A stretch of DNA of 64,000 bases from Bizionia argentinensis JUB59. GTDB taxonomy: Bacteria; Bacteroidota; Bacteroidia; Flavobacteriales; Flavobacteriaceae. Location of the stretch: the NCBI RefSeq assembly GCF_000224335.1, contig NZ_AFXZ01000002.1:186001-250000 (forward strand), in the 5' to 3' direction. The position numbers and the translations under genes are program-made. The notes beneath the pieces were generated by a model, which was not told the DNA's origin, did no database searches, and saw only the letters and a list, made by a program, of their open reading frames with translations. Positions 8,146-15,161 of this stretch are shown here, one piece after another (the first letter of the stretch is position 1; every line of letters begins with the position of its first letter).

Positions 8146-10443
8146 ATGAAAAATTTTCTCCTAACACTTGTTTTTCTATGCTGTAGTTTAGGTGCAGTAG
8201 CTCAAAGCACAACCTATTATAAGCACCTAATTTTTCGTGAAACACCATTTTCCACAACCGAAGGAAGAATCCCACTAACAGAAACGGAAGCCCAAAAAGT
8301 CAATCATTTTAAACTAGACTATGATTCATCTAATAGATTAGTATTAGTTGAATATAAATACGCCCAAAATCTAATCGACTTAAACAGAAGCGGTATTCTG
8401 GATGGTAAAAGAGCATTGGCTCCAAAAACGCAAATAATATATTCCGAAAATACAGAAACACGCTTGTTTTTTGATGCTGATAATCAACCAACAACCAATG
8501 GCATGGGTGTATTTAAAGAAGTATATGCCTATAGTAAAAACGGAAAACGAATAGGTTTAAAGTATTTCAACAAAAATGAGGAACCTATAAATAACAGCTG
8601 GAATATTTTTGAATATACCTGGAAACAAATCAACAACAATTCTGTATTAGAAACCAGAAAAGATGTTACTGGCGTACATGTAACTATGCGTCCGTATTAT
8701 AAATTCTATAACGTGCTATACAAATTCAATGAAAACGGCATGTTACAATCCATGAACAACGTCAATGAAAATATGAAGCTCATAAATGATGAAACAGGAA
8801 TCGCCATTGATCAAGCCATATATGATAAAAATAAGAACCTCGTGCGTTTTAAATTTTTCAATGCCGAAAACAAACCAGCTGTTGGTTCCTTTTTAGAAAC
8901 AGCTGGCGGTTTCGCAACCTATGATACCAATGGAAATTGTTTAAAATACGCCACCGTTGGTTTAGACGGAAACTACAAAGTGGATATACGAAGTAATGAT
9001 GCGTACTCAAAATATAAGTTTGACAGTATAGGCAATCTAATCGCGTATAGTAGTTATGATATTGATAACAAAATACAGAATAAGAGAGGCGTTACAAACG
9101 TAAAATACATCTATGATCAAGATAATCCCGTACAGCTTTTAAAAACCGAATTATACCATACAACACCCAATGAAACCGTTAAAGATTCTATTCTTAACAA
9201 GTTAAATACCAAGATTGAAAAAGAAAAGCTAGTCGAAGATTTTAATCACGTATTAGAAACCTTAAAAGACCATCCCTCACAATTTCAATTCACGGATAAA
9301 GCATCCTATGAAAACCTGGTAAACAGGCAACGCGGTAAATTAAAAGATTCCATGACGGTTACCGAATTTTATCAAGTAACAGCGCCTATAGTTACAAGTT
9401 TAGGCTGTTTACATACGCGCATAGTGGATACGCGCTTTTTCAGAACACCACAAAAGTATTGGTTACCACTAATCGTATGGTTTAAAGATGAAAAAATGTA
9501 TGCCCTAAACAATTGTGTCGAAAATACAGAAATGAATGCCGGTTCTGAAATTTTAGAAATTAACGGAATCGCATCCAGTAACATATATAAAACACTAAAA
9601 ACAACCATCTCGGCAGATGCCTTTAATCAAAATTTTTACCGAGGCGATTTAAATGTGAATTTTTTATACTACTACCACAGTTATTTTGGTTTTGCTTCAG
9701 AATACACCATAAAATTTAAGCCCTATAATGCTGAAAATGACATTACAACAACCTTTCTAATTGACGAGCCGGCTCCTAACTATAAAGTAGACATCATCAA
9801 AACCCCAAGATTAGGCATCGTGATGAACAACGAAAACAAAACCGCCATCATCAAGATTAAGAATTTCAATTATTTCCCAACAGGTAGAGAAAACATCGAT
9901 TATTTTAAGGAGACCATAGATACCTATATGAAACAAATAAACGATGAAAACATAACAAAAGTGGTTTTTGATTTAAGAGGAAATAGAGGTGGAAACCCAG
10001 AATGCACCACATATATACTTTCCTATATGATTGATAAAGAAATTAATTTTTATGAAGATAATCAGCTCAACAAAAGCCGAAACAGACCCATAACCGTTAA
10101 ACCCCAAACCACGAATAACAGTAGTAATCGTAAAATATATATGCTTACAGATGGTCGTTCGGCCTCGGCAACCGCACAAATGTTAGCCGTTGTAAAACAC
10201 AATCAGTTAGCCACTATACTAGGCGAAGAATCAGGAGGCATCTACAGCACACATCCTGGTAGAGCTGTCCCATCAACTAAAAACACAAAACTAGCTTTAC
10301 AAATAGGCACAGAACGGGAATCTGTTCATGTGCCTGAATTAGCACTAGACCAAGGTATACTTCCAGATAAAATGATTCCGATGACATTAGGGAACCTATT
10401 AGAAAATAATGACCTGTTGTTAGATTATATTTTTGATGATTGA
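8146..10443 (+). CDS. Secreted S41 family peptidase (C-terminal-processing-protease type)
   Basis: A 765-aa protein with a signal peptide (MKNFLLTLVFLCCSLGAVAQ). Residues about 20-330 hold loosely repeated strand segments of the form Y.FN..G.L.......N (for example YKFNENGMLQS, TYDTNGNCLKY, YKFDSIGNLIAYSSYD), like YwqK/MORN-type repeats. The C-terminal third is the S41 protease core: KVVFDLRGNRGGNPE (about 605) and LTDGRSASATAQ (about 667-678) with the catalytic serine region, then ILGEESGG. S41 enzymes use a Ser-Lys pair to cut C-terminal regions of periplasmic proteins. It is monocistronic, with a promoter at 8116 and degenerate repeats on both sides. Substrate unknown. Confidence 0.82.
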   Translation: MKNFLLTLVFLCCSLGAVAQSTTYYKHLIFRETPFSTTEGRIPLTETEAQKVNHFKLDYDSSNRLVLVEYKYAQNLIDLNRSGILDGKRALAPKTQIIYSENTETRLFFDADNQPTTNGMGVFKEVYAYSKNGKRIGLKYFNKNEEPINNSWNIFEYTWKQINNNSVLETRKDVTGVHVTMRPYYKFYNVLYKFNENGMLQSMNNVNENMKLINDETGIAIDQAIYDKNKNLVRFKFFNAENKPAVGSFLETAGGFATYDTNGNCLKYATVGLDGNYKVDIRSNDAYSKYKFDSIGNLIAYSSYDIDNKIQNKRGVTNVKYIYDQDNPVQLLKTELYHTTPNETVKDSILNKLNTKIEKEKLVEDFNHVLETLKDHPSQFQFTDKASYENLVNRQRGKLKDSMTVTEFYQVTAPIVTSLGCLHTRIVDTRFFRTPQKYWLPLIVWFKDEKMYALNNCVENTEMNAGSEILEINGIASSNIYKTLKTTISADAFNQNFYRGDLNVNFLYYYHSYFGFASEYTIKFKPYNAENDITTTFLIDEPAPNYKVDIIKTPRLGIVMNNENKTAIIKIKNFNYFPTGRENIDYFKETIDTYMKQINDENITKVVFDLRGNRGGNPECTTYILSYMIDKEINFYEDNQLNKSRNRPITVKPQTTNNSSNRKIYMLTDGRSASATAQMLAVVKHNQLATILGEESGGIYSTHPGRAVPSTKNTKLALQIGTERESVHVPELALDQGILPDKMIPMTLGNLLENNDLLLDYIFDD

Positions 10444-10572
10444 ATTCTATTGTATCCAAACAAGACTATCTTTAAGATACTGTTATTTGAAAAGTATGTA
10501 AAATAGAACCCGAAATGATTCTAGTTGGTATTTTTGCATATCACAATTTGACCTATAAAACTCTGCTGCCAT

Positions 10573-10611
10573 ATTCCCTTGAGATATATAATGGAGTTTT
10601 GGTATAATCAT
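10573..10611 (-). pseudogene. Remnant of a second thiE 5' end
   Basis: Thirteen codons read MIIPKLHYISQGN, identical to the N-terminus of ThiE at 7246, but three of the thirteen codons differ synonymously (second Ile, Leu and Gly codons). After Asn the similarity ends. Conserved protein with silent changes suggests a once functional, diverged thiE that was later truncated. Repeat copy B abuts the start codon, whereas at the intact thiE the toxin-antitoxin module separates these two pieces. Confidence 0.6.
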
Positions 10612-10678
10612 GGATGCGTTTTTTAATTTCAGGGTATTTGTTGCAAGGTAAATGGCTTGGGTGGGAAATGGGAATTAA
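10611..10678. repeat. Dispersed direct repeat, copy B
   Basis: Partner of 7924-7990, sharing TGGATGCGTT at one end and GGGTGGGAAATGGGAATTAA at the other, with about half of the middle positions alike. It adjoins the thiE remnant. Confidence 0.65.
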
Positions 10679-10688
10679 TAGACTTAAG

Positions 10689-11393
10689 TTAAAGAGTTTG
10701 TTTATTAAATTTAGAAATAATGTATTTTGAGAAGTTTGTGGTTGCAGTTTTTTCAAAATTTATTAAATCTGAAACCAATCTATTCTTTGATAAACTTTTC
10801 AATGATTCAATCTTTCTTAAATGGCATTGTTTTATTTTTAAATCACTTCCGCACAAACATAATTCATTGCGGCTTGGAATAGTATTGGAAGCAACAGAAT
10901 AAATAATAGTAGTAATAATATTAAGATTATCAATGCCTAGCTCTTCAATATAATATTCTACAACTCCATCAAAAAAATGTGCATATTCTCCGTTTGCATA
11001 AGTTCCAGTTTCTTTCTTGAAAATATAATTGGTAAAAAATGGATAAATCTTATTTCTATAAAAATCAATAAGTTTAATTCCTCTTCTTGAATCTTTTTCC
11101 AGAATGTGTTCTATATCTAAACAACAATAACCATCATCATCTATATGATTATCATCGATACGTTTAATGTTTTTTGTGATTTCTTGAATTTTAGGGATAG
11201 AGTATGGATACTCATCTTTATTTAAATAAATTTTTATTTTAAATGTTTGATAATAGTTCCCTTTTAAATCACATACGTCCAAATCTCCAATTAAATAACA
11301 AAATTTTTTATTAAAATTTTTGAAGTACTTAAATGATGGATAAACTTCACAAAATTTATCAATATCCCTTTCCAGTATCGTTTTTTCCTTCAT
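10689..11393 (-). CDS. E2-like ubiquitin-conjugation domain protein with C-terminal SEC-C zinc motif (Pycsar-associated)
   Basis: A 234-aa protein. Residues about 30-150 match the bacterial E2-like pattern: IGDLDVCDLKGNYYQTFKIKIYL, YPYSIPKIQEI, then H83-x3-DG-x2-CL with the presumed active Cys91 (Cys90 adjoins it), and GTYANGEYAHFFDGVVEYYIEELG. Residues 179-191 are a SEC-C motif, C-x-C-G-S-x7-C-H, which binds zinc. I start it at ATG 11393, inside the cyclase gene (35-nt overlap, likely translational coupling), because the longer open frame adds a hydrophobic stretch unlike the family. E2-like proteins accompany CBASS synthases, where they conjugate the synthase to targets. A role here in priming the cyclase is inference. 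No E1 or JAB gene adjoins. Confidence 0.75.
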   Translation of the reverse strand: MKEKTILERDIDKFCEVYPSFKYFKNFNKKFCYLIGDLDVCDLKGNYYQTFKIKIYLNKDEYPYSIPKIQEITKNIKRIDDNHIDDDGYCCLDIEHILEKDSRRGIKLIDFYRNKIYPFFTNYIFKKETGTYANGEYAHFFDGVVEYYIEELGIDNLNIITTIIYSVASNTIPSRNELCLCGSDLKIKQCHLRKIESLKSLSKNRLVSDLINFEKTATTNFSKYIISKFNKQTL

Positions 11394-12384
11394 TAAAATA
11401 AGGTTTATTAATTTCAGCAATAGGTCTAAGTGCGGCAATTGAATTCACATTTGAAGGAAGCTTAATAATTGGATTTCCGTAAATATCATTTGCTACAAAA
11501 CTCTGTTGCTTTAAATATTTTTCCCAATTAAAGTCGTACTGGGTATAATAGAAATTTCTATCATCAATTCTATAAATGTATCTGTCGCTTTCGGTCTTAT
11601 CAGAACGATGACAGACTGGACTAAAAAAATCATCGGACAATACTTCATCCTTTATGTATTGCCCAACAACTACACCATTTCGTAAAGCTGAAGATTGCAT
11701 TTTACTGGCTAAACTTGTATGCAAGCTACAAGTCGTAACTTCACTAATCTCACCAATACCCGATTTACCCCATAATACATCCTCCTTTTTTCCGAGATCA
11801 ATTCCTGTTCTCACACCAATATTTTCAATTCCTTGCGATAATAAATATTCTTTAAGATCATTTTTCACAAAATGGGTGTAAACACTTACCATTTGTAATG
11901 CAAGTTCGACTGCTTTCTCTTGTTCAGTATTTTTATCTCCAAAATATAAAAACATACCATCTCCTTGAAGTCTATGAACATATCCTCCAAATATTAGAGC
12001 TGTATGTATTCCTGCTTTGATAATTGCATTTGTAATTAAAAAATTAGTTTCTTTATCAAATTTTCTGAAAAGGTTTGTACTTCCTTTAATATCAATAAAT
12101 ACTGATACAATATAATGTTCTTCAACATTGTCTGTATTTTTTAAATGTGCAAAACTAGGGTGAAGACCTAATTGTTGATTATAATTAACTGGTCTGCCTA
12201 AACCTTCAGAAAACATTTTCATTTCTGATGCTATTTCTTTATCCTCTATTCTGTTTAATATAGCTTTAAATTGCTCATTTGTCCTACCATAAATTGGAGA
12301 ACCTAATCCTTTAGAAGATTGGTTGGAAGTATCACTTTCAACAGCATCTTTAATTATTTGGAGATAGTCATCGTATATTTTCAT
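11359..12384 (-). CDS. pycC: Class III nucleotidyl cyclase, Pycsar type (PycC-like)
   Basis: A 341-aa cyclase. PycC enzymes make cCMP or cUMP on phage infection and thereby activate a toxic effector. The catalytic domain spans about residues 90-240: first metal aspartate in VFIDIKGSTNLF (Asp98), second in LQGDGMFLYFGD (Asp142), then GVRTGIDLG (190-198) and SLASKMQ (224-230), the region that contacts the triphosphate. An N-terminal helical segment (1-85) and a C-terminal DFNWEKYL..FVAND tail lie outside the core. The effector gene is 4 bp upstream and the E2-like gene overlaps its 3' end. Base specificity cannot be read with certainty; the Pycsar call rests mainly on the effector neighbour. 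The C-terminus ends NDTGKGY. Confidence 0.82.
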   Translation of the reverse strand: MKIYDDYLQIIKDAVESDTSNQSSKGLGSPIYGRTNEQFKAILNRIEDKEIASEMKMFSEGLGRPVNYNQQLGLHPSFAHLKNTDNVEEHYIVSVFIDIKGSTNLFRKFDKETNFLITNAIIKAGIHTALIFGGYVHRLQGDGMFLYFGDKNTEQEKAVELALQMVSVYTHFVKNDLKEYLLSQGIENIGVRTGIDLGKKEDVLWGKSGIGEISEVTTCSLHTSLASKMQSSALRNGVVVGQYIKDEVLSDDFFSPVCHRSDKTESDRYIYRIDDRNFYYTQYDFNWEKYLKQQSFVANDIYGNPIIKLPSNVNSIAALRPIAEINKPYFNEGKNDTGKGY

Positions 12385-12388
12385 ATTA

Positions 12389-12877
12389 TTATTTATTATA
12401 AATTATTATTGTAAAAATTGGTATTAGCAAGATGAATTGTATTATTAATAATCTGCCTGCTAATTTCAATTTTGTGAATTTTGTTGTTAAACCTGTAGAA
12501 AGAGTATGTACCTGATTTCTTAAATCTTTAATTTCTTTTTTTGTTGTGAGTGTTTTTGAACATAATTCAAAATCATCTTTTTTCATCGCTCCAATTCCGC
12601 CGAAATAATACATAGATTTGGAATCTTTAGAAAAAAAAGGGATGCTTGCGTTTACTAGAATTATTAATGTTGATAATCCTATCAGAAATGAAATAGAAAT
12701 TAAAGCTTGAAATATTTCAGAATAACAACTAATATCATCTAATAAAGTTACATATGATGTTATAAGAGAGCCAACAACAAATGTGTTAATGGCTATGTAA
12801 ACAGCAGTCTTGTTGTTTACACTATCAAAATAGTGATCAAACCTACTTATCGTATATATTAATCTTTCTTTTTCCAT
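12389..12877 (-). CDS. pycTM: Pycsar-type transmembrane effector (PycTM-like)
   Basis: A 162-aa membrane protein. The N-terminal FDHYFDSVNNKTAVYIAINTF leads into helix 1 (about residues 22-45), helix 2 follows at 52-78, then a cytoplasmic helical stretch with TTKKEIKDLRNQVHTLS (about 108-124), and a last helix at 139-160. This layout matches the Pycsar membrane-effector family, thought to damage the inner membrane when a cyclic pyrimidine nucleotide binds, halting phage growth by host death or dormancy. It precedes the cyclase gene by 4 bp. Its ATG shares one base with the stop of the small upstream gene (TAATG), so the genes are coupled. Confidence 0.8.
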   Translation of the reverse strand: MEKERLIYTISRFDHYFDSVNNKTAVYIAINTFVVGSLITSYVTLLDDISCYSEIFQALISISFLIGLSTLIILVNASIPFFSKDSKSMYYFGGIGAMKKDDFELCSKTLTTKKEIKDLRNQVHTLSTGLTTKFTKLKLAGRLLIIQFILLIPIFTIIIYNK

Positions 12878-13050
12878 TATTTTTCTTTCCGCACGCCTTT
12901 AAATTTAACTCCTGATGTTTTAACGTCCATAAACTTTCCAGTTTCTGTGTCACGTTTTACATAAAGATTTGTTTTCGTGTTAAGTACTTGTGAGCGTTGT
13001 TTTACTGCTCCTTTTCTTGCGTTGTCTCCGACAGGTTTGTTTGTTGCCAT
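12877..13050 (-). CDS. 57-aa basic protein, first gene of the Pycsar operon
   Basis: A frame of 57 codons starts MATNKPVGDNARKGAVKQRS and ends KFKGVRKEK. It is strongly basic and glycine-containing, with a middle NLYVKRDTETGKFMDVK that looks like a short two-strand hairpin. I recognise the pattern as a small hypothetical protein found in many bacteria, without known function. Its TAA overlaps the effector ATG by one base, and it is the gene nearest the shared promoter at 13091-13152. It may bind nucleic acid or only aid translation of the effector; both are inference. Confidence 0.72.
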   Translation of the reverse strand: MATNKPVGDNARKGAVKQRSQVLNTKTNLYVKRDTETGKFMDVKTSGVKFKGVRKEK

Positions 13051-13090
13051 TTTCTTTTTTTTTAAAATTATTAATGTTATCTATAAGTAC

Positions 13091-13152
13091 TATGCTCATA
13101 ATATTTCATAATTTGCCATGTGCATGGAAAAAAAATAAAATCTGTGAGCATA
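13091..13152. promoter_or_regulatory. Symmetric divergent promoter, probably read by the adjacent sigma factor
   Basis: The only sequence between the two operons contains TATGCTCA (13091-13098), 17 bp, CCATGTGCATGG (13116-13127), 17 bp, TGAGCATA (13145-13152). Read from either side it gives TATGCTCA-N17-CCATG[TC]. A 17-bp gap between two conserved boxes is the spacing of a sigma-dependent promoter, and the spacers are not conserved, unlike the boxes. The two promoters overlap face to face, with predicted starts near 13129 (rightward) and 13114 (leftward). An operator for a dimeric repressor is the main alternative. Confidence 0.7.
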
Positions 13153-13174
13153 CAACTAAATAGAAAGCGCTTCT

Positions 13175-13753
13175 ATGTCAAAAATGAACAATGAAATATC
13201 AGAAGTCCTAAATAATTGTGATATAGAGAGCTTGATAAGAAGAATGCAAGCATTTACTATTAGCAAATTAGGATACAACAAAAAAAACTATGATGGTTTA
13301 GAACCATTGGATTTTGTGTTCGCAGTATTTGAGAAAGCTCTTTCAGGTGTAAGAAATTGGGATAAAAATAAAATAGATTTTGAAGGTTTCGTTTTTGGTT
13401 CACTTAAAAGTGATATTTATGCAGCTATTGAGAAACGGAAAAGACGCAAAGTAGTGGAAGACGATGAAGATATTGATGAATCTTACATTTTAGATATTCA
13501 CGTAATTTCTAACGAAATTGGCTTTGATGATACAACTACTCATAAGATAGATTTTAAGATTGAAAAACAGAATTTTTTAGATAAACTTAAAGCTGCTGAA
13601 GCAACTGACCTCGAAATATTAATCTTTGAGTGTTGGTGTGATGAAATATTCAAACCTCAAGAAATCGCTGATTTTCTTGAGCTAGATGTTACTACTATTT
13701 ACAATGCCTTAAAGCGTTTGCAAAAAAGACAAAAAAACATTTTACGAAAATAA
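13175..13753 (+). CDS. Sigma-70 family RNA polymerase sigma factor
   Basis: A 192-aa protein with a sigma-region-2-like part (about residues 15-95, including YDGLEPLDFVFAVFEKAL and FEGFVFGSLKSDIYAAIEKRKRRK) and a region-4 helix-turn-helix (about 130-190: DLEILIFECWCDEIFKPQEIADFLELDVTTIYNALKRLQKR). An acidic linker joins them. This is the ECF layout: recruit core polymerase to a dedicated promoter. It begins a three-gene operon, with the next gene 2 bp away, and faces the Pycsar operon across the symmetric element, which I infer is its target. Such factors are usually held inactive by a partner, perhaps the next gene product. Confidence 0.8.
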   Translation: MSKMNNEISEVLNNCDIESLIRRMQAFTISKLGYNKKNYDGLEPLDFVFAVFEKALSGVRNWDKNKIDFEGFVFGSLKSDIYAAIEKRKRRKVVEDDEDIDESYILDIHVISNEIGFDDTTTHKIDFKIEKQNFLDKLKAAEATDLEILIFECWCDEIFKPQEIADFLELDVTTIYNALKRLQKRQKNILRK

Positions 13754-13755
13754 TC

Positions 13756-14157
13756 ATGGGTAAGTTAAAGCATAATATAGATAAGGGCATAACAGAGTTT
13801 TTTTTAAATCTTGATGTCAATATTATTAAAGAATCTTTAAAAAATGAGGGAGTAGATGTATTTAATGAAGATGAAAAAATATCTAAATTCTCCAAGAGAA
13901 TTAAGTTTATGAATAAAGCCATCATACTAAAAGAAAAAACAGATAGTTTGCTAGAAAAAATAGTCTCTAAATTTCAAGAAGCTATTGATAAAAATATTGA
14001 TAAACCAATCGCTTCTTTGAAAAGATTAATTGAAGATAAGGAGCTTTCTGTTCAATTTAGAAATTTGGATAAGTTGACAGAAGAGGAAATAAAGGAAATT
14101 ATTAAAGGTAAAAATTTAGTTGATTTGATGGATGAATTAGATGGAGAAATTGATTAA
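13756..14157 (+). CDS. Helical protein of unknown function, candidate sigma-factor partner
   Basis: A 133-aa charged protein without membrane segments or cysteines, predicted mostly helical (stretches at about residues 40-80, LIRRL-like heptads in KPIASLKRLIEDKEL, and an acidic end LMDELDGEID). I do not recognise the family. It lies between a sigma factor gene (2 bp) and an ImmA/IrrE protease gene (17-nt overlap). In known systems that protease class cuts the regulator encoded beside it, so this protein could be a cleavable inhibitor of the sigma factor. That is inference from position only. Confidence 0.6.
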   Translation: MGKLKHNIDKGITEFFLNLDVNIIKESLKNEGVDVFNEDEKISKFSKRIKFMNKAIILKEKTDSLLEKIVSKFQEAIDKNIDKPIASLKRLIEDKELSVQFRNLDKLTEEEIKEIIKGKNLVDLMDELDGEID

Positions 14158-14953
14158 ATATACCAAAGGCTCTGGATGTGCTAGAGATTTATTACTTGAT
14201 AATGGTTTTGATGATTTAATAGATTTTCCTTTAGAGTTATTTGCTAGTGGTTTTGGAGCTACAATTATTCACAAACCAATGATTAACTCTGATGGACGCA
14301 TTATTTTTGGCAAGAAAAATACAATTATTGAGATTAATAATAATATCCCTTTTGAGGAAAAAAAACGATTTACAATTGCTCATGAGATTGGTCATTTAAT
14401 CATGCACAAAGGAATCGATATACATAATGATAATGAATCAACTATGTCATGGTTCAATAATAAAGAGAAACAAGCTAAAAGTGGTAGAGTAGAGTATGAG
14501 GCAAATCAATTTGCATCAGAACTTTTAATGCCAAGTTTGATTTTTCAAGAAAAACAAAAAGGTATAAAGTTTTCACCACAATTGTTGAGAGATTTATCAA
14601 GTTATTTTAAAACAAGTTTAACTTCTGTTGCTTTTAAATATTTAGAATTAGGCGATCATCCAATTTGCTTGTTTCATTCATATAATAAAACAGTGAAATA
14701 TTGGATGAGAAATATCGATTTCCCACACTACATTACTGACTACACTAAACTTCAACCACCAGAGGACTCTGTAGCTATGGAGTTTTTTGAAAAGGGAAAA
14801 ATCTACAATAAAGAAAAGTCTAGACAACCTATATGGAAATCTACTTGGTTAGAATTAAAAAATTGGGAAAATGATAATGACTTCAATTTTTATGAATTTT
14901 GTATAATAACACCAGCATATAATAGTGTTATTAGTGTTATATGGGAAGAATAA
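14141..14953 (+). CDS. ImmA/IrrE family metallopeptidase
   Basis: A 270-aa zinc peptidase. The active-site helix is TIAHEIGHLIMH (His81, Glu82, His85), and the downstream VEYEANQFASELLMP provides the third metal ligand (Glu120); both are diagnostic of the ImmA/IrrE (COG2856) family. The C-terminal part (about 150-270) is not the helix-turn-helix version and is not recognised. ImmA cleaves ImmR, IrrE cleaves DdrO, and CapP cleaves CapH in CBASS, so the family links stress or phage signals to derepression. Its gene overlaps the helical protein gene, and the operon shares a promoter region with the Pycsar genes. Confidence 0.85.
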   Translation: MEKLIKYTKGSGCARDLLLDNGFDDLIDFPLELFASGFGATIIHKPMINSDGRIIFGKKNTIIEINNNIPFEEKKRFTIAHEIGHLIMHKGIDIHNDNESTMSWFNNKEKQAKSGRVEYEANQFASELLMPSLIFQEKQKGIKFSPQLLRDLSSYFKTSLTSVAFKYLELGDHPICLFHSYNKTVKYWMRNIDFPHYITDYTKLQPPEDSVAMEFFEKGKIYNKEKSRQPIWKSTWLELKNWENDNDFNFYEFCIITPAYNSVISVIWEE

Positions 14954-15116
14954 TTCTTAACACACAATAATATTGCTTTGCGCAAGCTCATAAAGTTCCG
15001 TGTTAATTTCCTGGTAAAATACAATCTACCACAACGTAAGTCCTCAAATTAAAACAACAGCAATATTACAAATGCATAAAAATGATAGGAGTAAGGTCAT
15101 TTTAAAAAAAAATACA

Positions 15117-15144
15117 TATATTTGTAACTAAATAATAGTTGCAA
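15117..15144 (+). promoter_or_regulatory. hicAB promoter with overlapping operator-like inverted repeat
   Basis: TATATTTG (15117-15124) matches the Bacteroidetes -7 motif. Overlapping it is TTGTAACTA-AATAA-TAGTTGCAA (15122-15144), an inverted repeat with 8 of 9 matching positions. It lies 17 bp before the hicA start. Placement at the promoter suits autorepression by the HicB DNA-binding domain. Confidence 0.6.
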
Positions 15145-15161
15145 CGTCTTATACTATAAAA

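Noticed and set aside
10553-10756. A 67-codon open frame on the minus strand
   Set aside because: It overlaps the E2-like gene end, runs out of frame through the thiE remnant and repeat B, and has no family features.
11359-12384. Ordinary adenylate cyclase in cAMP signalling
   Set aside because: The effector gene 4 bp upstream and the operon context favour Pycsar; base specificity is still unproven.
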